In this document: positions 53,439 to 63,480 of the stretch, piece by piece | How positions within the stretch are numbered: the first letter of the stretch is position 1 | How the letters are laid out: every line of letters starts with the position of its first letter | NCBI RefSeq assembly: GCF_000577615.1 | Contig: NZ_CBXX010000007.1 | Location: forward strand, 62,001-126,000 | Reading direction: 5' to 3' | Source of the DNA: Herbaspirillum sp. RV1423 | GTDB taxonomy: Bacteria > Pseudomonadota > Gammaproteobacteria > Burkholderiales > Burkholderiaceae_D | Length of the DNA stretch: 64,000 bases | Made by a program: the position numbers and the translations under genes | The notes under the pieces: generated by a model | What the model saw: only the letters and a program-made list of their open reading frames with translations | The model's database searches: none | What the model was told of the DNA's origin: nothing

Positions 53439-53474
53439 GACATGTCCGCGGCATGCGCATGCCGCGGACATGTC
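53439..53474. terminator. 36-bp perfect palindrome after the MXKDX gene
   Basis: The 18-base arms (GACATGTCCGCGGCATGC and its exact complement) meet without a spacer. In RNA this gives a very stable hairpin just after the stop at 53424. There is no T-run, so it may act as a transcript-stabilising hairpin rather than a classical terminator. Confidence 0.6.
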
Positions 53475-53623
53475 TGTCCATCGGGAAACTGTTGCAATTT
53501 ACGACACACGGGTCGGCGCATTTGCCATGCGTACAGGCATGAAATCGGGTTTTAGCTGATTTGTCATATATTTGTTGTATCCTATGCCCGTCGAAACAAC
53601 GTCGGACCCACGGCTCACGCCAT

Positions 53624-54511
53624 ATGCAAGATCACTCTAGTGGCGTCAAATCTCTTGACGCTAAACCCCACCGTTCTCTGTTTGAACGTCTCACCGCTCT
53701 CATCTCCCCCGAACCCGAAAACCGAGCCGAGTTGCTCGAAGTCCTGCACGACGCCCACGAACGCAACCTGATTGACGCCGATGCGCTGTCGATGATCGAA
53801 GGCGTGTTCCAGGTGTCCGACCTGGCCGTACGCGACATCATGGTGCCGCGTTCGCAAATGGATACCATCGATATCAGCAAGCCGATCGAAACCTGGATGC
53901 CCGAGGTGCTGTCGACCTCACATTCGCGTTTTCCGGCGGTGGAAGGCGAGCGCGACAAGGTGGTCGGCGTGCTGCTGGCGAAAGATCTGCTGCGCTACTA
54001 CGCCGAAGAATCGTTCGATGTGCGCGACATGCTGCGCCCGGCGGTGTTCATCCCCGAATCGAAACGCCTCAACGTGCTGCTGCGCGACTTCCGCGCCAAT
54101 CGCAACCATATGGCCATCGTGGTCGACGAATACGGCGGCGTGGCCGGCCTGATCACGATTGAAGACGTGCTCGAACAGATCGTCGGCGACATCGAAGACG
54201 AATACGATTTCGACGAGGAAGAAGACAACATCCTCGCCATCAAGGACGGCGCCAACGGCCCGCGCTGGCGCATCAAGGGGCTGACCGAAGTGGCCCAGTT
54301 CAACGAAACGCTGGAAACCGATTTTTCCGACGAAGACGCCGACACCATCGGCGGCCTGGTCGCCAACCATCTCGGCCGCGTGCCGCGCAAGGGCGACGAG
54401 TTCGACATCGCCGGCATGCACTTCGAAGTGCTGCGTGCAGACGCCCGCCAGGCGCACGTGCTGCTGGTGGAAAAGCTGCCGGAGACGTCGGCGGCCGGGG
54501 AAGAACAATAG
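53624..54511 (+). CDS. corC: CorC/HlyC-type CBS-domain protein
   Basis: This cytoplasmic protein of 295 residues has two CBS domains (VRDIMVPRSQMDTIDISKPI; FRANRNHMAIVVDEYGGVAG and LITIEDVLEQIVGDIEDEYD) and a C-terminal CorC_HlyC FAD-fold domain. It has no membrane part. CorC is associated with Mg/Co efflux and stands upstream of lnt in many Proteobacteria, as here (9-base gap). The ATG at 53624 is taken; the frame upstream to 53561 is not conserved. Confidence 0.93.
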   Translation: MQDHSSGVKSLDAKPHRSLFERLTALISPEPENRAELLEVLHDAHERNLIDADALSMIEGVFQVSDLAVRDIMVPRSQMDTIDISKPIETWMPEVLSTSHSRFPAVEGERDKVVGVLLAKDLLRYYAEESFDVRDMLRPAVFIPESKRLNVLLRDFRANRNHMAIVVDEYGGVAGLITIEDVLEQIVGDIEDEYDFDEEEDNILAIKDGANGPRWRIKGLTEVAQFNETLETDFSDEDADTIGGLVANHLGRVPRKGDEFDIAGMHFEVLRADARQAHVLLVEKLPETSAAGEEQ

Positions 54512-54520
54512 TCTTCCCGC

Positions 54521-56128
54521 GTGAACCGTCCCTCTCCCTTCGCCACTGAAAACTCGACGACGATTGCGGCCGATGCGGCCGCATTGCCGACGTCGACCGC
54601 CTCGCGCTGGACGCCGCTGTTTGCTGTACTGGCAGGCGTCGCCAACGTGCTGGCGTTTGCGCCTTTCAATATCTGGCCGATCCAGATCCTGACGCTGGCG
54701 TGGCTGTTCCGCCAGGTGGCGCGCGGCGATTCGCTCAAACGCAATGCCTTGACCGGCTGGCTGTACGGCTTCGGCTGGGCGGCTTGCGGCGTGCACTGGC
54801 TGTATATCAGCATGCACGACTACGGCGGCATGGCGGCATGGATGGCGGCGCTGGCCGTCGGTTTGCTGGCGGCTTACCTCGGCATCTATGCGGCGCTGAG
54901 CACCGGCATCGCCAGTTGGCTCAGGCGGCGCCGGCCGATGTCGCCAACCGTCTTGCTGCTGCTGGTGCTGCCGGCACTGTGGGCGCTGACGGAATGGGCG
55001 CGCGGCTGGATTTTTACCGGTTTTCCGTGGCTGACCTCGGGCTATGCCCATAGCGTCGGTCCGTTCGCGGGCTATGCGCCGCTGGTCGGCGTCTACGGCA
55101 TCGCCTGGATTGCCGCCGCCGTCGCCGGCGCGCTGGCGATGCTGAGTCTGCGCACCGGACCGCGCGCATTGCCGGCAGTGCTGGCCGTGGCGCTGGCAGG
55201 GGCCGGCGTGGCGCTGCATGCGATCGACTGGACGCATGCAGCCGGGCGGCCGATCACGGTGCGTTTGCTGCAGGGAAATATCCCGCAGGAGATGAAGTTT
55301 TCCAATGACGCGCTGCTGTCGTCATTGATGATGTACGACGAGATGATCCGCAGCGCTCCGACCGATCTGATCGCCACGCCGGAAACCGCAGTGCCGCTGC
55401 TGCCGCAACAATTGCCGCCGGATTACCTGGCGCGCCTGATCCGCTTCGTGCAGACTTCGGGCAGCCATCTGGCGCTGGGCATCCCGCTGTCCGACGGTCC
55501 CGGCCTGTACGCCAACAGCGTGATCGGGTTTTCGCCCGATCCGGCCACCGCCAGGACGCCGTATCGCTATGACAAACACCATCTGGTGCCGTTCGGAGAA
55601 TTCATCCCGTTCGGTTTCCACTGGTTCGTCGACATGATGAGCATCCCGCTGGGCGACATGACGCGCGGCAAGCCTTTGCAGATGCCGTTCGAGGTCCGGC
55701 AGCAATGGATCATGCCGAATATCTGCTATGAGGATCTGTTCGGCGAAGAGATCGCGGCCCAGCTCGGCGGCGCTTATTACGCCGGCCAGCCGCAAGCCAG
55801 CATCCTGCTGAACCTGTCGAACATCGCCTGGTTCGGCAACTCCATCGCCCTGCCGCAACACTTGCAGATTTCGCAGATGCGCACGCTGGAAACCGGCCGC
55901 CCGATGCTGCGCTCCACCAATACCGGCGCAACGGCGGTGATCGGCCCCAAAGGCCAGTTGGAGTCGGAATTGCAGCCCTACACGCGCAATATGCTGAGCG
56001 CATCGGTGCAGGGCTACCAGGGCCAGACACCCTATATCCTGCTCGGCAACAAGCTGATGCTGGCGCTGACCGCGGCCGCATTGGCGGCGGCATGGCTGTT
56101 GTCGCGCCGCAAGGGCGCCAAAGAATGA
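54521..56128 (+). CDS. lnt: apolipoprotein N-acyltransferase
   Basis: This inner-membrane enzyme of 535 residues adds the third acyl chain to lipoproteins. About six membrane helices fill the first 230 residues. The nitrilase domain then carries the triad Glu (ATPETAVP), Lys (YDKHHLVPFGEF) and Cys (MPNICYEDLFGEE). A last helix lies near the C-terminus. It starts with GTG at 54521. It follows corC closely. Confidence 0.95.
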   Translation: MNRPSPFATENSTTIAADAAALPTSTASRWTPLFAVLAGVANVLAFAPFNIWPIQILTLAWLFRQVARGDSLKRNALTGWLYGFGWAACGVHWLYISMHDYGGMAAWMAALAVGLLAAYLGIYAALSTGIASWLRRRRPMSPTVLLLLVLPALWALTEWARGWIFTGFPWLTSGYAHSVGPFAGYAPLVGVYGIAWIAAAVAGALAMLSLRTGPRALPAVLAVALAGAGVALHAIDWTHAAGRPITVRLLQGNIPQEMKFSNDALLSSLMMYDEMIRSAPTDLIATPETAVPLLPQQLPPDYLARLIRFVQTSGSHLALGIPLSDGPGLYANSVIGFSPDPATARTPYRYDKHHLVPFGEFIPFGFHWFVDMMSIPLGDMTRGKPLQMPFEVRQQWIMPNICYEDLFGEEIAAQLGGAYYAGQPQASILLNLSNIAWFGNSIALPQHLQISQMRTLETGRPMLRSTNTGATAVIGPKGQLESELQPYTRNMLSASVQGYQGQTPYILLGNKLMLALTAAALAAAWLLSRRKGAKE

Positions 56129-56253
56129 ACTTCTGCCGGTTTCCGGCGATTTTCCTTTCCGTTTCCCCTGAATGGGCCGCATAAGCCCCGCAAAAACCGC
56201 TAAAATTCAGGGTTTTAGCAATTCCTTGCCCACATTTCCGGCAACACAAAAAG

Positions 56254-57165
56254 ATGCTCACATTTCAACAGATCATTCTCAAGCTGCAAGAATATTGGGA
56301 TGCGCAAGGTTGCGCATTGCTCCAGCCTTACGACATGGAAGTCGGCGCAGGCACCTCGCATACCGCCACCTTCCTGCGCGCGATCGGCCCGGAGCCCTGG
56401 CGCGCCGCCTACGTGCAGCCGTCGCGCCGGCCCAAGGACGGCCGCTATGGCGAAAACCCGAATCGCATGCAGCACTACTACCAATATCAGGTGGTGCTGA
56501 AGCCGGCGCCTGAAAATATCCTCGATCTGTACCTCGGTTCGCTCGAAGCGCTGGGCCTGGATCTCCGGCAAAACGACGTGCGCTTTGTCGAAGACGACTG
56601 GGAAAACCCGACGCTGGGCGCCTGGGGCCTGGGCTGGGAAGTCTGGCTCAACGGCATGGAAGTGACGCAATTCACTTACTTCCAGCAAGTCGGCGGCCTC
56701 GACTGCAAGCCGGTGCTCGGCGAAATCACCTACGGCATCGAACGCCTGGCGATGTACCTGCAAGGCGTGGAAAACGTCTATGACCTGGTCTGGACCGAAT
56801 GGGTCGAGAACGGCGTCAAGAAGAAGCTGACCTATGGCGATGTGTTCCATCAGAACGAAGTCGAGCAATCGACCTTCAACTTCGAGTATTCGAATACCGA
56901 CTTCCTGTTCTCGCTGTTCGGCAATTACGAAGCGGAAGCCAAGCGCCTGTTGGAAGTGCCGCTGGCGCTGCCGGCCTACGAAATGATCCTGAAGGCGGCG
57001 CACACCTTCAACCTGCTGGACGCGCGCGGCGCGATTTCGGTGACCGAACGGGCCGCCTACATCGGCCGCATCCGCAACCTGTCGCGCGCGGTGGCGCAGG
57101 CGTATTTCGACTCGCGCGAGCGCCTCGGCTTCCCGATGCTGGGTGATGTACGCCAGGTTGCCTGA
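56254..57165 (+). CDS. glyQ: glycyl-tRNA synthetase alpha subunit
   Basis: This class II synthetase catalytic subunit has 303 residues. It begins [20 protein letters not shown] and contains [20 protein letters not shown] and [20 protein letters not shown]. It forms the alpha2beta2 enzyme with GlyS. It heads the glyQ-glyS-gmhB-plsC operon. Confidence 0.98.
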   Translation: MLTFQQIILKLQEYWDAQGCALLQPYDMEVGAGTSHTATFLRAIGPEPWRAAYVQPSRRPKDGRYGENPNRMQHYYQYQVVLKPAPENILDLYLGSLEALGLDLRQNDVRFVEDDWENPTLGAWGLGWEVWLNGMEVTQFTYFQQVGGLDCKPVLGEITYGIERLAMYLQGVENVYDLVWTEWVENGVKKKLTYGDVFHQNEVEQSTFNFEYSNTDFLFSLFGNYEAEAKRLLEVPLALPAYEMILKAAHTFNLLDARGAISVTERAAYIGRIRNLSRAVAQAYFDSRERLGFPMLGDVRQVA

Positions 57166-57253
57166 AGCCGGCCGCTCCCGGTAGCAAGTAGTATTGAATG
57201 GTTCGCGCGACGCCGGCAGCCGGCGCTGCGCCAGACAAGCTAGAAAACAGAAA

Positions 57254-59365
57254 ATGACTCAGACACTTTTAGTAGAACTCCTGACCGAAGAATTGCCGCC
57301 GAAGGTGCTCGCCAAGCTCGGCGATGCATTCGCCAACGGTATTTTCAACGGCCTGAAATCGCGCGACTTCCTCGACGAGGGCGCGACCGCCACCGCTTAC
57401 GCCACGCCGCGCCGCCTGGCGGTCTCGATCAGCAAGGTGCGCGCCACCTCGCTGGACAAGGCGATCCGCGAAAAAGTCCTGCCGGTCGCCGTCGCGCTTG
57501 ATGCCGAAGGCCGTCCATCGGCACCGCTGGTGAAGAAGCTGGCCGCGCTCGCCGCACAAACCGGTGTGCCGGTCATCACGCCCGATCAGTTGGAGCGCGC
57601 GCAGGACGGCAAGGCCGAAAGTTACTTCTACAACTACACTGCCAAGGGAACGGCGCTGCCGACCGGTTTGCAGGCCGCACTGGAAGAAGCCGTCGCCAAG
57701 CTGCCGATTCCGAAGGTGATGAGTTATCAACGCCAGCACGGCCGCGCCGCCGGCGACACCGTGCATTTCGTGCGCCCGGCGCATCGCCTGATCGCGCTGC
57801 ACGGCAAGGACGTCGTGCCGCTCAACATCCTCGGCCTGGACGCCGACAAGATCACCCAGGGCCATCGTTTCCTGTCGCAAGGCGCGATCTCCATCGATTC
57901 GCCTGAAACTTATGTCGAAACCCTGATCAGCAAGGGCAAGGTCATCCCCGGTTTCAACGAGCGCAAGGAAAAGATCCGTCTCGACCTGCTCGGCAAGGCC
58001 GGCGGCGACAAGGTGCTGATGCCTGAAGCGCTGCTCGACGAAGTCACTGCGCTGGTGGAGTGGCCGGTGGTCTATGAATGCAAGTTCGACGATCAGTTCC
58101 TCGCGGTGCCGCAGGAATGCCTGATCCTGACCATGCAGACCAACCAGAAATATTTTGCGCTGACCGACGCCAACGGCAAGCTGCGCTCGCGTTTCCTGAT
58201 CGTCTCGAACCTGGAGACGGCCGATCCGCGGCACATCATCCAGGGCAACGAGCGCGTGGTGCGTCCGCGCCTGTCGGACGCCAAGTTTTTCTTCGAGCAG
58301 GACAAAAAGAAATCGCTGGCCGAGCGTGTCCCGCTGCTGGCCAATGTGGTGTACCACAACAAGCTCGGCAACCAGTTGCAGCGCACCGAACGCGTCAAGG
58401 CGCTGGCCGGCGCCATCGCCAAACTGCTGGGCAACGATGTCGCGCTGGCCGAGCGCGGCGCGCTGCTGGCCAAAACCGACTTGCTGACCGACATGGTCGG
58501 CGAATTCCCGGAACTGCAAGGCATCATGGGAACGTATTACGCGCGCCATGACGGCGAGCCGGATGAGGTCGCGCTGGCCGCGTCCGAGCATTACCAGCCG
58601 CGCTTTGCCGGCGACGCCTTGCCGGTCTCGGCAACCGGCACCGCCGTGGCGCTGGCCGACAAGCTCGAAACATTGGTCGGCATCTGGGGCATCGGCCTGC
58701 AGCCGACCGGCGACAAGGATCCGTTCGCACTGCGCCGCCATGCATTGGGCGTGCTGCGCATGCTGGTGGAAAAGCGCTTGCCGCTGGCTATCCCGGTGTT
58801 GCTGAAGGAAGCCGCCGCACTGTTCGCCGGCAACAGCAACTTCAAGGATCCGGGCGCCGACGTCAGCGCCTTCCTTTACGACCGCCTGCGCGGCCTGCTG
58901 CGCGAACGCAACTATGCGCAGAACGAGGTCGAAGCCGTGGTCGCCCAACAGCCTGAAGTGCTGGACAACATCATCGAACGCCTCGATGCGGTGCAAGCCT
59001 TTGCCGCCCTGCCGGAAGCCGATGCGCTGGCCGCCGCCAACAAGCGCATCACCAACATCCTGAAGAAGATCGAGGGTAACGTGACCGGCCCGGTGCAGAA
59101 CGGCCTGCTGCGCGAAACCGCCGAACAGGCGCTGTATTCGGCCATGCTGCTGCTGAAGCCGCAGGTGGATGCGGCGTATGCGCAGGGCAATTTCAGCGGC
59201 GCCTTGAAGGCGCTGGCGCAGTTGCGGCAGAACGTCGACGGCTTCTTCAACGATGTCATGGTCAATGCCGAAGACGAGCAGTTGCGCAACAACCGCCAGG
59301 CATTGCTGGCCGAACTGCATCAGATGCTCAACCAGGTCGCGGACATTTCCAAGTTGGCCGCATAA
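57254..59365 (+). CDS. glyS: glycyl-tRNA synthetase beta subunit
   Basis: The beta subunit has 703 residues. [20 protein letters not shown] lies at the N-terminus, then B3/4-like and HD-like segments, and a C-terminal anticodon-binding region ([20 protein letters not shown]). It starts at the ATG 57254; the frame is open to 57194 without homology. It is needed for tRNA binding and activity of GlyQ. Confidence 0.98.
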   Translation: MTQTLLVELLTEELPPKVLAKLGDAFANGIFNGLKSRDFLDEGATATAYATPRRLAVSISKVRATSLDKAIREKVLPVAVALDAEGRPSAPLVKKLAALAAQTGVPVITPDQLERAQDGKAESYFYNYTAKGTALPTGLQAALEEAVAKLPIPKVMSYQRQHGRAAGDTVHFVRPAHRLIALHGKDVVPLNILGLDADKITQGHRFLSQGAISIDSPETYVETLISKGKVIPGFNERKEKIRLDLLGKAGGDKVLMPEALLDEVTALVEWPVVYECKFDDQFLAVPQECLILTMQTNQKYFALTDANGKLRSRFLIVSNLETADPRHIIQGNERVVRPRLSDAKFFFEQDKKKSLAERVPLLANVVYHNKLGNQLQRTERVKALAGAIAKLLGNDVALAERGALLAKTDLLTDMVGEFPELQGIMGTYYARHDGEPDEVALAASEHYQPRFAGDALPVSATGTAVALADKLETLVGIWGIGLQPTGDKDPFALRRHALGVLRMLVEKRLPLAIPVLLKEAAALFAGNSNFKDPGADVSAFLYDRLRGLLRERNYAQNEVEAVVAQQPEVLDNIIERLDAVQAFAALPEADALAAANKRITNILKKIEGNVTGPVQNGLLRETAEQALYSAMLLLKPQVDAAYAQGNFSGALKALAQLRQNVDGFFNDVMVNAEDEQLRNNRQALLAELHQMLNQVADISKLAA

Positions 59366-59400
59366 CATTTATCGATGCTCAAGGGACGGGCAAGAAGAAA

Positions 59401-59958
59401 ATGAAACTGATCATTCTGGACCGCGATGGCGTGATCAATCACGACTCGGAAGCGTTCATCAAGTCGCCGGCGGAGTGGATCCCGATCAAGGGTTCGCTGG
59501 AAGCGATCGCCCGCCTCAACCAGGCCGGTTATCGCGTGGTCGTCGCCACCAACCAGTCGGGCGTCGGCCGCGGCCTGTTCGACATGATGATGCTCAACGC
59601 CATCCATCAGAAGATGCACAACGCCGCGCAACAAGTCGGCGCCGACATCGATGCGGTATTCTTCTGCCCGCACGCCGCCGACGACAATTGCGATTGCCGC
59701 AAACCCAAGCCCGGCATGTTCAACGAAATCTCCCGGCGTTTCGGCATCAGCCTGCGCGGCGGCGTCATCACCGTGGGCGACTCGCTGCGCGACCTGCAAG
59801 CCGGCTTTGTCGCCGGTTGCGCGCCTTATCTGGTGCTGACCGGCAAAGGCGAAAAGACGCTTGAAAAAGGCGGCTTGCCGCCCGGCACGCTGGTTTATCC
59901 CGATCTCGCCGGCGTGGTCGATTTCATTTTAAAAGCACCGGTCGAAGTATCGGTCTGA
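59401..59958 (+). CDS. gmhB: D-glycero-beta-D-manno-heptose 1,7-bisphosphate 7-phosphatase
   Basis: This HAD-superfamily phosphatase of 185 residues has LIILDRDGVINHDSEAFIKS (DxDGV motif), VVATNQSGVGRGLFD and the zinc-binding loop CPHAADDNCDCRKPKPGMF. It acts in ADP-heptose synthesis for the LPS inner core. It lies between glyS and the acyltransferase gene, a usual order in Burkholderiales. Confidence 0.95.
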   Translation: MKLIILDRDGVINHDSEAFIKSPAEWIPIKGSLEAIARLNQAGYRVVVATNQSGVGRGLFDMMMLNAIHQKMHNAAQQVGADIDAVFFCPHAADDNCDCRKPKPGMFNEISRRFGISLRGGVITVGDSLRDLQAGFVAGCAPYLVLTGKGEKTLEKGGLPPGTLVYPDLAGVVDFILKAPVEVSV

Positions 59959-59999
59959 AGTTGTCTGAGGTTCACAGATCTCATAAGGGAGACTGCATT

Positions 60000-60752
60000 T
60001 TGCGTATCAACCTGTTTTTGCGTTCCGCCCTGTTTGCGCTTTTCATGGCGGTCGTCACGATCGTCTGGTCGATGGCCTGCATCCTGTTCGCTCCGTTTCC
60101 TTACGCCACGCGCTATTACCTGACCTCGCGCTGGAATGTCGCCGTGCTGTGGGCTGCGCGCGTCATCTGCGGCATCCGCTATGAGGTGCGCGGCATGGAG
60201 AACCTCCCGGATGCGCCGGTGGTCCTGCTGTCCAAGCATCAGTCGGCATGGGAAACGATTTTCTACGTGATCGGCATGCCGCGGCCGCTGGTGTTCGTGT
60301 TCAAGAAAGAACTGATCTACATCCCCTTCTTCGGCTGGGGCATCGGTCTGCTGCGCATGATTCCTATCGACCGCAGCAAAGGCCGCGATGCTTTCGCCCA
60401 AGTGGTCGAACATGGCCGCAAACGCCTGGCCGACGGCCAGTGGGTGATCATGTTCCCGGAAGGCACGCGCATGCCGGTCGGCAAAGCCGGCAAATATAAA
60501 TACGGCGGTCCGCGCCTGGCGGTGGAAACCAACACGCTGGTGGTGCCGATCGCAGTGAATTCCGGAGAGTGCTGGCCCAAAGGTTCGTTCATCAAAACCC
60601 CGGGTCTCATTACCGTGTCCATCGGCAAGCCGATCTCGCCGGAAGGCCTGGATGCGGCACAATTAAGCCAACGCGTCGAAAATTGGATAGAATCCGAGAT
60701 GCGCGTAATTTCTCCGGCGGTTTACGCCGCCGCTGACAAGACAAAGAACTGA
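60000..60752 (+). CDS. plsC: 1-acyl-sn-glycerol-3-phosphate acyltransferase
   Basis: This membrane-associated acyltransferase has 250 residues, with a first helix at about 8-30. The acceptor motif is SKHQSAWETIF, with Glu where HX4D normally has Asp. The second motif is MFPEGTRMPVG. It makes phosphatidic acid from lysophosphatidic acid. I choose TTG at 60000 because AAGGGAG precedes it; the frame is open to 59961. Confidence 0.92.
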   Translation: MRINLFLRSALFALFMAVVTIVWSMACILFAPFPYATRYYLTSRWNVAVLWAARVICGIRYEVRGMENLPDAPVVLLSKHQSAWETIFYVIGMPRPLVFVFKKELIYIPFFGWGIGLLRMIPIDRSKGRDAFAQVVEHGRKRLADGQWVIMFPEGTRMPVGKAGKYKYGGPRLAVETNTLVVPIAVNSGECWPKGSFIKTPGLITVSIGKPISPEGLDAAQLSQRVENWIESEMRVISPAVYAAADKTKN

Positions 60753-60771
60753 CACCATCGGCCCCAACACA

Positions 60772-61689
60772 TTGAAACTGCTTCGTCACTCTCAGCCAGA
60801 TCCCAACCAGCTTACGCTGCAACTGGATTTCTTCACCCCGACGCCGCCAGAGACGACGCAGGACAACCCACCGCCCTCGCTTTTGCAGGAACAGCCACCG
60901 GCGCCGGAATTGACGCAACAGACGCCGTTTCCGCCGATGTCGCCGCCTATCGGCCGTCCCGCCGACGGCAAACGCCGCATCCAGCTCGAGGAGCATCATC
61001 TCGACTACTCCCTGCTGCGCTCCAAGCGCCGCTCCATCGGTTTCCTGATCAGCGATGAAGGCCTGCGCATCACCGCGCCGAAATGGGTCACGCTGGGCGA
61101 AATCGAAAACGCCATCCGCGAAAAGCAGCGCTGGATTTTCACCAAGCTCAATGAACGCCGCGAACGCTCGGCGCGTCGCCTGCAGCCGCAGATGCAATGG
61201 TGCGACGGTGCGACGCTGCCCTACCTAGGCCAGGACATCACGCTGCGCATCCGCGCCCGTCAGGCCGCCGGCATCGCCTACGATGAAGCATCGCTGGAAT
61301 TGACCGTGGGCTTGCCCGCCGATGCCGGCGAGCAGCAATTGAAGGATCGCGTGCAAGGCTGGCTGCAGGCCCGCGCCAAGGAAACCTTCGCGGCGCGCCT
61401 GCCGGTGTATGCCGAAAAACTGGGCGTGACCTATCAGTCGTTTGCGCTGTCGTCGGCCACCACGCAATGGGGTTCATGCACCGCCGACGGCCGCATCCGC
61501 CTGAACTGGCGCCTGATGCATTTTGCGTTGCCGCTGATCGACTATGTCATCGCGCACGAGTTGTCCCACCTGCGCGAAATGAACCACAGTCCGCGCTTCT
61601 GGGCGACGGTGCAATCGATCTTCCCGGAGTTCGAAACCGCCAAACGGGCGTTGCGCGAGAGCGCGCCCGAGACTCTGCCGATTTTCTGA
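60772..61689 (+). CDS. YgjP/SprT-like zinc metallopeptidase
   Basis: This protein of 305 residues has a Pro-rich N-terminal region to about 75, followed by the DUF45/YgjP domain: RSKRRSIGFLISDEGLRITA, TQWGSCTADGRIRLNWRLMH and the zinc motif IAHELSHLREMNHSPRFW (HExxH plus downstream His). Starts with TTG at 60772, 19 bases after plsC. Function in the cell is unclear; related genes often accompany DNA-processing loci. Confidence 0.9.
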   Translation: MKLLRHSQPDPNQLTLQLDFFTPTPPETTQDNPPPSLLQEQPPAPELTQQTPFPPMSPPIGRPADGKRRIQLEEHHLDYSLLRSKRRSIGFLISDEGLRITAPKWVTLGEIENAIREKQRWIFTKLNERRERSARRLQPQMQWCDGATLPYLGQDITLRIRARQAAGIAYDEASLELTVGLPADAGEQQLKDRVQGWLQARAKETFAARLPVYAEKLGVTYQSFALSSATTQWGSCTADGRIRLNWRLMHFALPLIDYVIAHELSHLREMNHSPRFWATVQSIFPEFETAKRALRESAPETLPIF

Positions 61690-61698
61690 TCCCGCTGT

Positions 61699-61749
61699 AT
61701 TTCATCCTGCCGGATGTGCCGGGTGCTGCGTCGTCCGGCAGGATGAAAT
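61699..61749. terminator. 16-bp inverted repeat, likely bidirectional hairpin
   Basis: Arms ATTTCATCCTGCCGGA and its exact complement are separated by 19 bases, ten bases after the metallopeptidase stop. It probably closes the glyQ-glyS-gmhB-plsC operon. The remaining sequence up to 62034 holds another dyad near 61793-61826 (CCATGCCC...GGGCATGG) and a tandem AATGGACAGG, but no gene. Confidence 0.6.
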
Positions 61750-62034
61750 CACTTCAGTCTTTTCTTTCAATGAGTTCGATCTTGCAACCCCATGCCCCCG
61801 CAAATATCGCGAATGCGGGCATGGTTTAGCGTTGAAAAACCAAAGGCTTGGCTGTTTTATTGTTGTCCATATTTGTTCCGCACGAATGGACAGGAATGGA
61901 CAGGTTTGTTGCTTCGCGAAGCTCGGTGACAGGATGATAAGAAGACGTCAATCGCGATCAGGTGACGCTCTCGTAAATGTAAGATAATGTGCGTCGAGCA
62001 ACAATAGCCATAGGCCATAGGAAGGAGTAGCCAG

Positions 62035-62439
62035 ATGAGAATGTTACATACGATGCTGCGCGTCGGAAATTTGGATCGTTCAATTGATTTTTATACGAAC
62101 GTCTTGGGCATGACGTTGCTGCGGAAGAATGATTATCCCGACGGAAAATTTACGCTTGCCTTCGTCGGCTACGGCCAAGAAAGTGATCATACCGTTTTAG
62201 AGTTGACGCATAACTGGGATACCGAGTCCTACGACCTGGGTACCGGGTATGGCCATATCGCTATTGAAGTAGACGATGCTTATGCCGCTTGCGATGCCGT
62301 TAAAAAGAAAGGCGGCACAGTTACCCGAGAAGCAGGACCAATGAAGCACGGCAAGACCGTCATCGCATTTGTGACGGATCCGGATGGATACAAAATAGAG
62401 TTCATTCAAAAGAAAGAACGACACGATTCTGCAGATTGA
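62035..62439 (+). CDS. gloA: lactoylglutathione lyase (glyoxalase I)
   Basis: This protein of 134 residues belongs to the VOC fold: [60 protein letters not shown] and [14 protein letters not shown]. The metal ligands are His in HTMLRV, Glu in VLELTHN, His in GYGHIAIE and Glu in YKIEFIQ, as in the Ni-dependent enzymes. It isomerises the methylglyoxal-glutathione adduct. AAGGAG precedes the ATG. Confidence 0.97.
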   Translation: MRMLHTMLRVGNLDRSIDFYTNVLGMTLLRKNDYPDGKFTLAFVGYGQESDHTVLELTHNWDTESYDLGTGYGHIAIEVDDAYAACDAVKKKGGTVTREAGPMKHGKTVIAFVTDPDGYKIEFIQKKERHDSAD

Positions 62440-62496
62440 AGAAAAGCGCAGGCCGTTTTTATTGTGCGTCCTGCGCGCATTTCACCTCAGCAGACC

Positions 62497-63072
62497 TCAA
62501 TAACCCAGCGATTTTCCCGCGCCCAGCAAGGTCGCCACGCCCAGGATCGCGAAGATCAACGCAGCGATGCCATGTACGATACGCACGGGAATCCGGTTGG
62601 CGATGCGGTCGCCCAACAGTACGGCGGGCACGTTGGCTATCATCATGCCCAACGTCGTGCCCGCCACCACGGGCAGGAAAGCATGGTATTGCGCGGCCAG
62701 CGCAACTGTCGCCACCTGCGTCTTGTCGCCCATCTCCGCGAGGAAGAAAGCGATCACGGTCGTGCCGAATACGCCGAAGCGGCCGAACTTCGCTTCGCTC
62801 TCGTCGAACTTGTCGGGAATCAGCGTCCAGATCGCCATGCCGATGAAGGACAGGCCCAGCACCCAACGCATGGTTCCGGGAGAAACCAGCGACGTAATCC
62901 ATGCGCCCAACGCACCCGCAAAAGCATGATTGGCGATGGTCGACACCAGGACGCCAAGAATGATGGGCACCGGCTTGCGGAATTTTGCAGCGAGAATGAA
63001 AGCGAGGAGTTGTGTCTTGTCGCCGATTTCGGCAAGAGCAACGATACCTGTGGAAATGAGAAATGCATCCAA
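62497..63072 (-). CDS. GDT1/TMEM165-family manganese exporter
   Basis: This membrane protein of 191 residues has six helices and two copies of the E-x-G-D-K-T motif, VALAEIGDKTQLLAFIL and FLAEMGDKTQVATVALA. The UPF0016/GDT1 family exports Mn2+ or exchanges Ca2+/Mn2+ for protons. The start is TTG at 63072 (GGAGA upstream), which gives the conserved MDAFLISTGIVALAEIGDKT beginning; the frame upstream to 63102 lies in the riboswitch terminator. A yybP-ykoY riboswitch precedes it, so manganese should induce it. Confidence 0.92.
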   Translation of the reverse strand: MDAFLISTGIVALAEIGDKTQLLAFILAAKFRKPVPIILGVLVSTIANHAFAGALGAWITSLVSPGTMRWVLGLSFIGMAIWTLIPDKFDESEAKFGRFGVFGTTVIAFFLAEMGDKTQVATVALAAQYHAFLPVVAGTTLGMMIANVPAVLLGDRIANRIPVRIVHGIAALIFAILGVATLLGAGKSLGY

Positions 63073-63099
63073 TTGGGGTCTCCATGGCCGGACAAAAAA

Positions 63100-63244
63100 C
63101 AATGACCACGCCTCTCCCCGGCCATTCCGGAGGCAACGTGGTCAAAGGTCTTGTCAAGCTTTAGGACCGCTTGCACCATGGTCTGTGGACCAAGTATGTT
63201 GATGCAAACCCCTCCTCAGGGCGGAAGGCGACTACTCCCCAATG
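63100..63244 (-). promoter_or_regulatory. yybP-ykoY manganese riboswitch with terminator
   Basis: On the reverse strand the leader holds the conserved pieces of the yybP-ykoY aptamer in order: GGGGAGTAGTCGCC, GCATCAACATACTTGG, ACCATGGTGCAAGC and GACAAGACCTTTGACC. Downstream GACCACG...CGTGGTC can form a hairpin followed by TTTTTT just before the coding start. It competes with the closing stem, the usual expression platform. Mn2+ binding would favour read-through into the exporter gene. Confidence 0.9.
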
Positions 63245-63480
63245 ACCGGCGCATTTTACTCAATTAATTTCGATCAGTCCACAGAAAACACAAGAGAAGC
63301 AGGAACCAAGCCGCGCAATGAGACTCTTTATAAAGCCGGTGCTTTCCATGCCTTTTCCAGGCAATGCCATCGGTTGCGGGCATTTCCGTCTTGCCGCACA
63401 TCCTCGCAAACGCAGACCGCGATGCTTCTGCTCCACCCGCGCCATTCCGGCCGAATTGACAGTCCGACATCTCATTGCCT

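Noticed and set aside
57269-59368. A 699-codon reverse frame opposite glyS
   Set aside because: Antisense shadow of glyS, with low-complexity composition and no domains.
61467-61829. A 120-codon plus frame overlapping the metallopeptidase end and the hairpin
   Set aside because: It runs through a terminator-like inverted repeat and lacks protein features.
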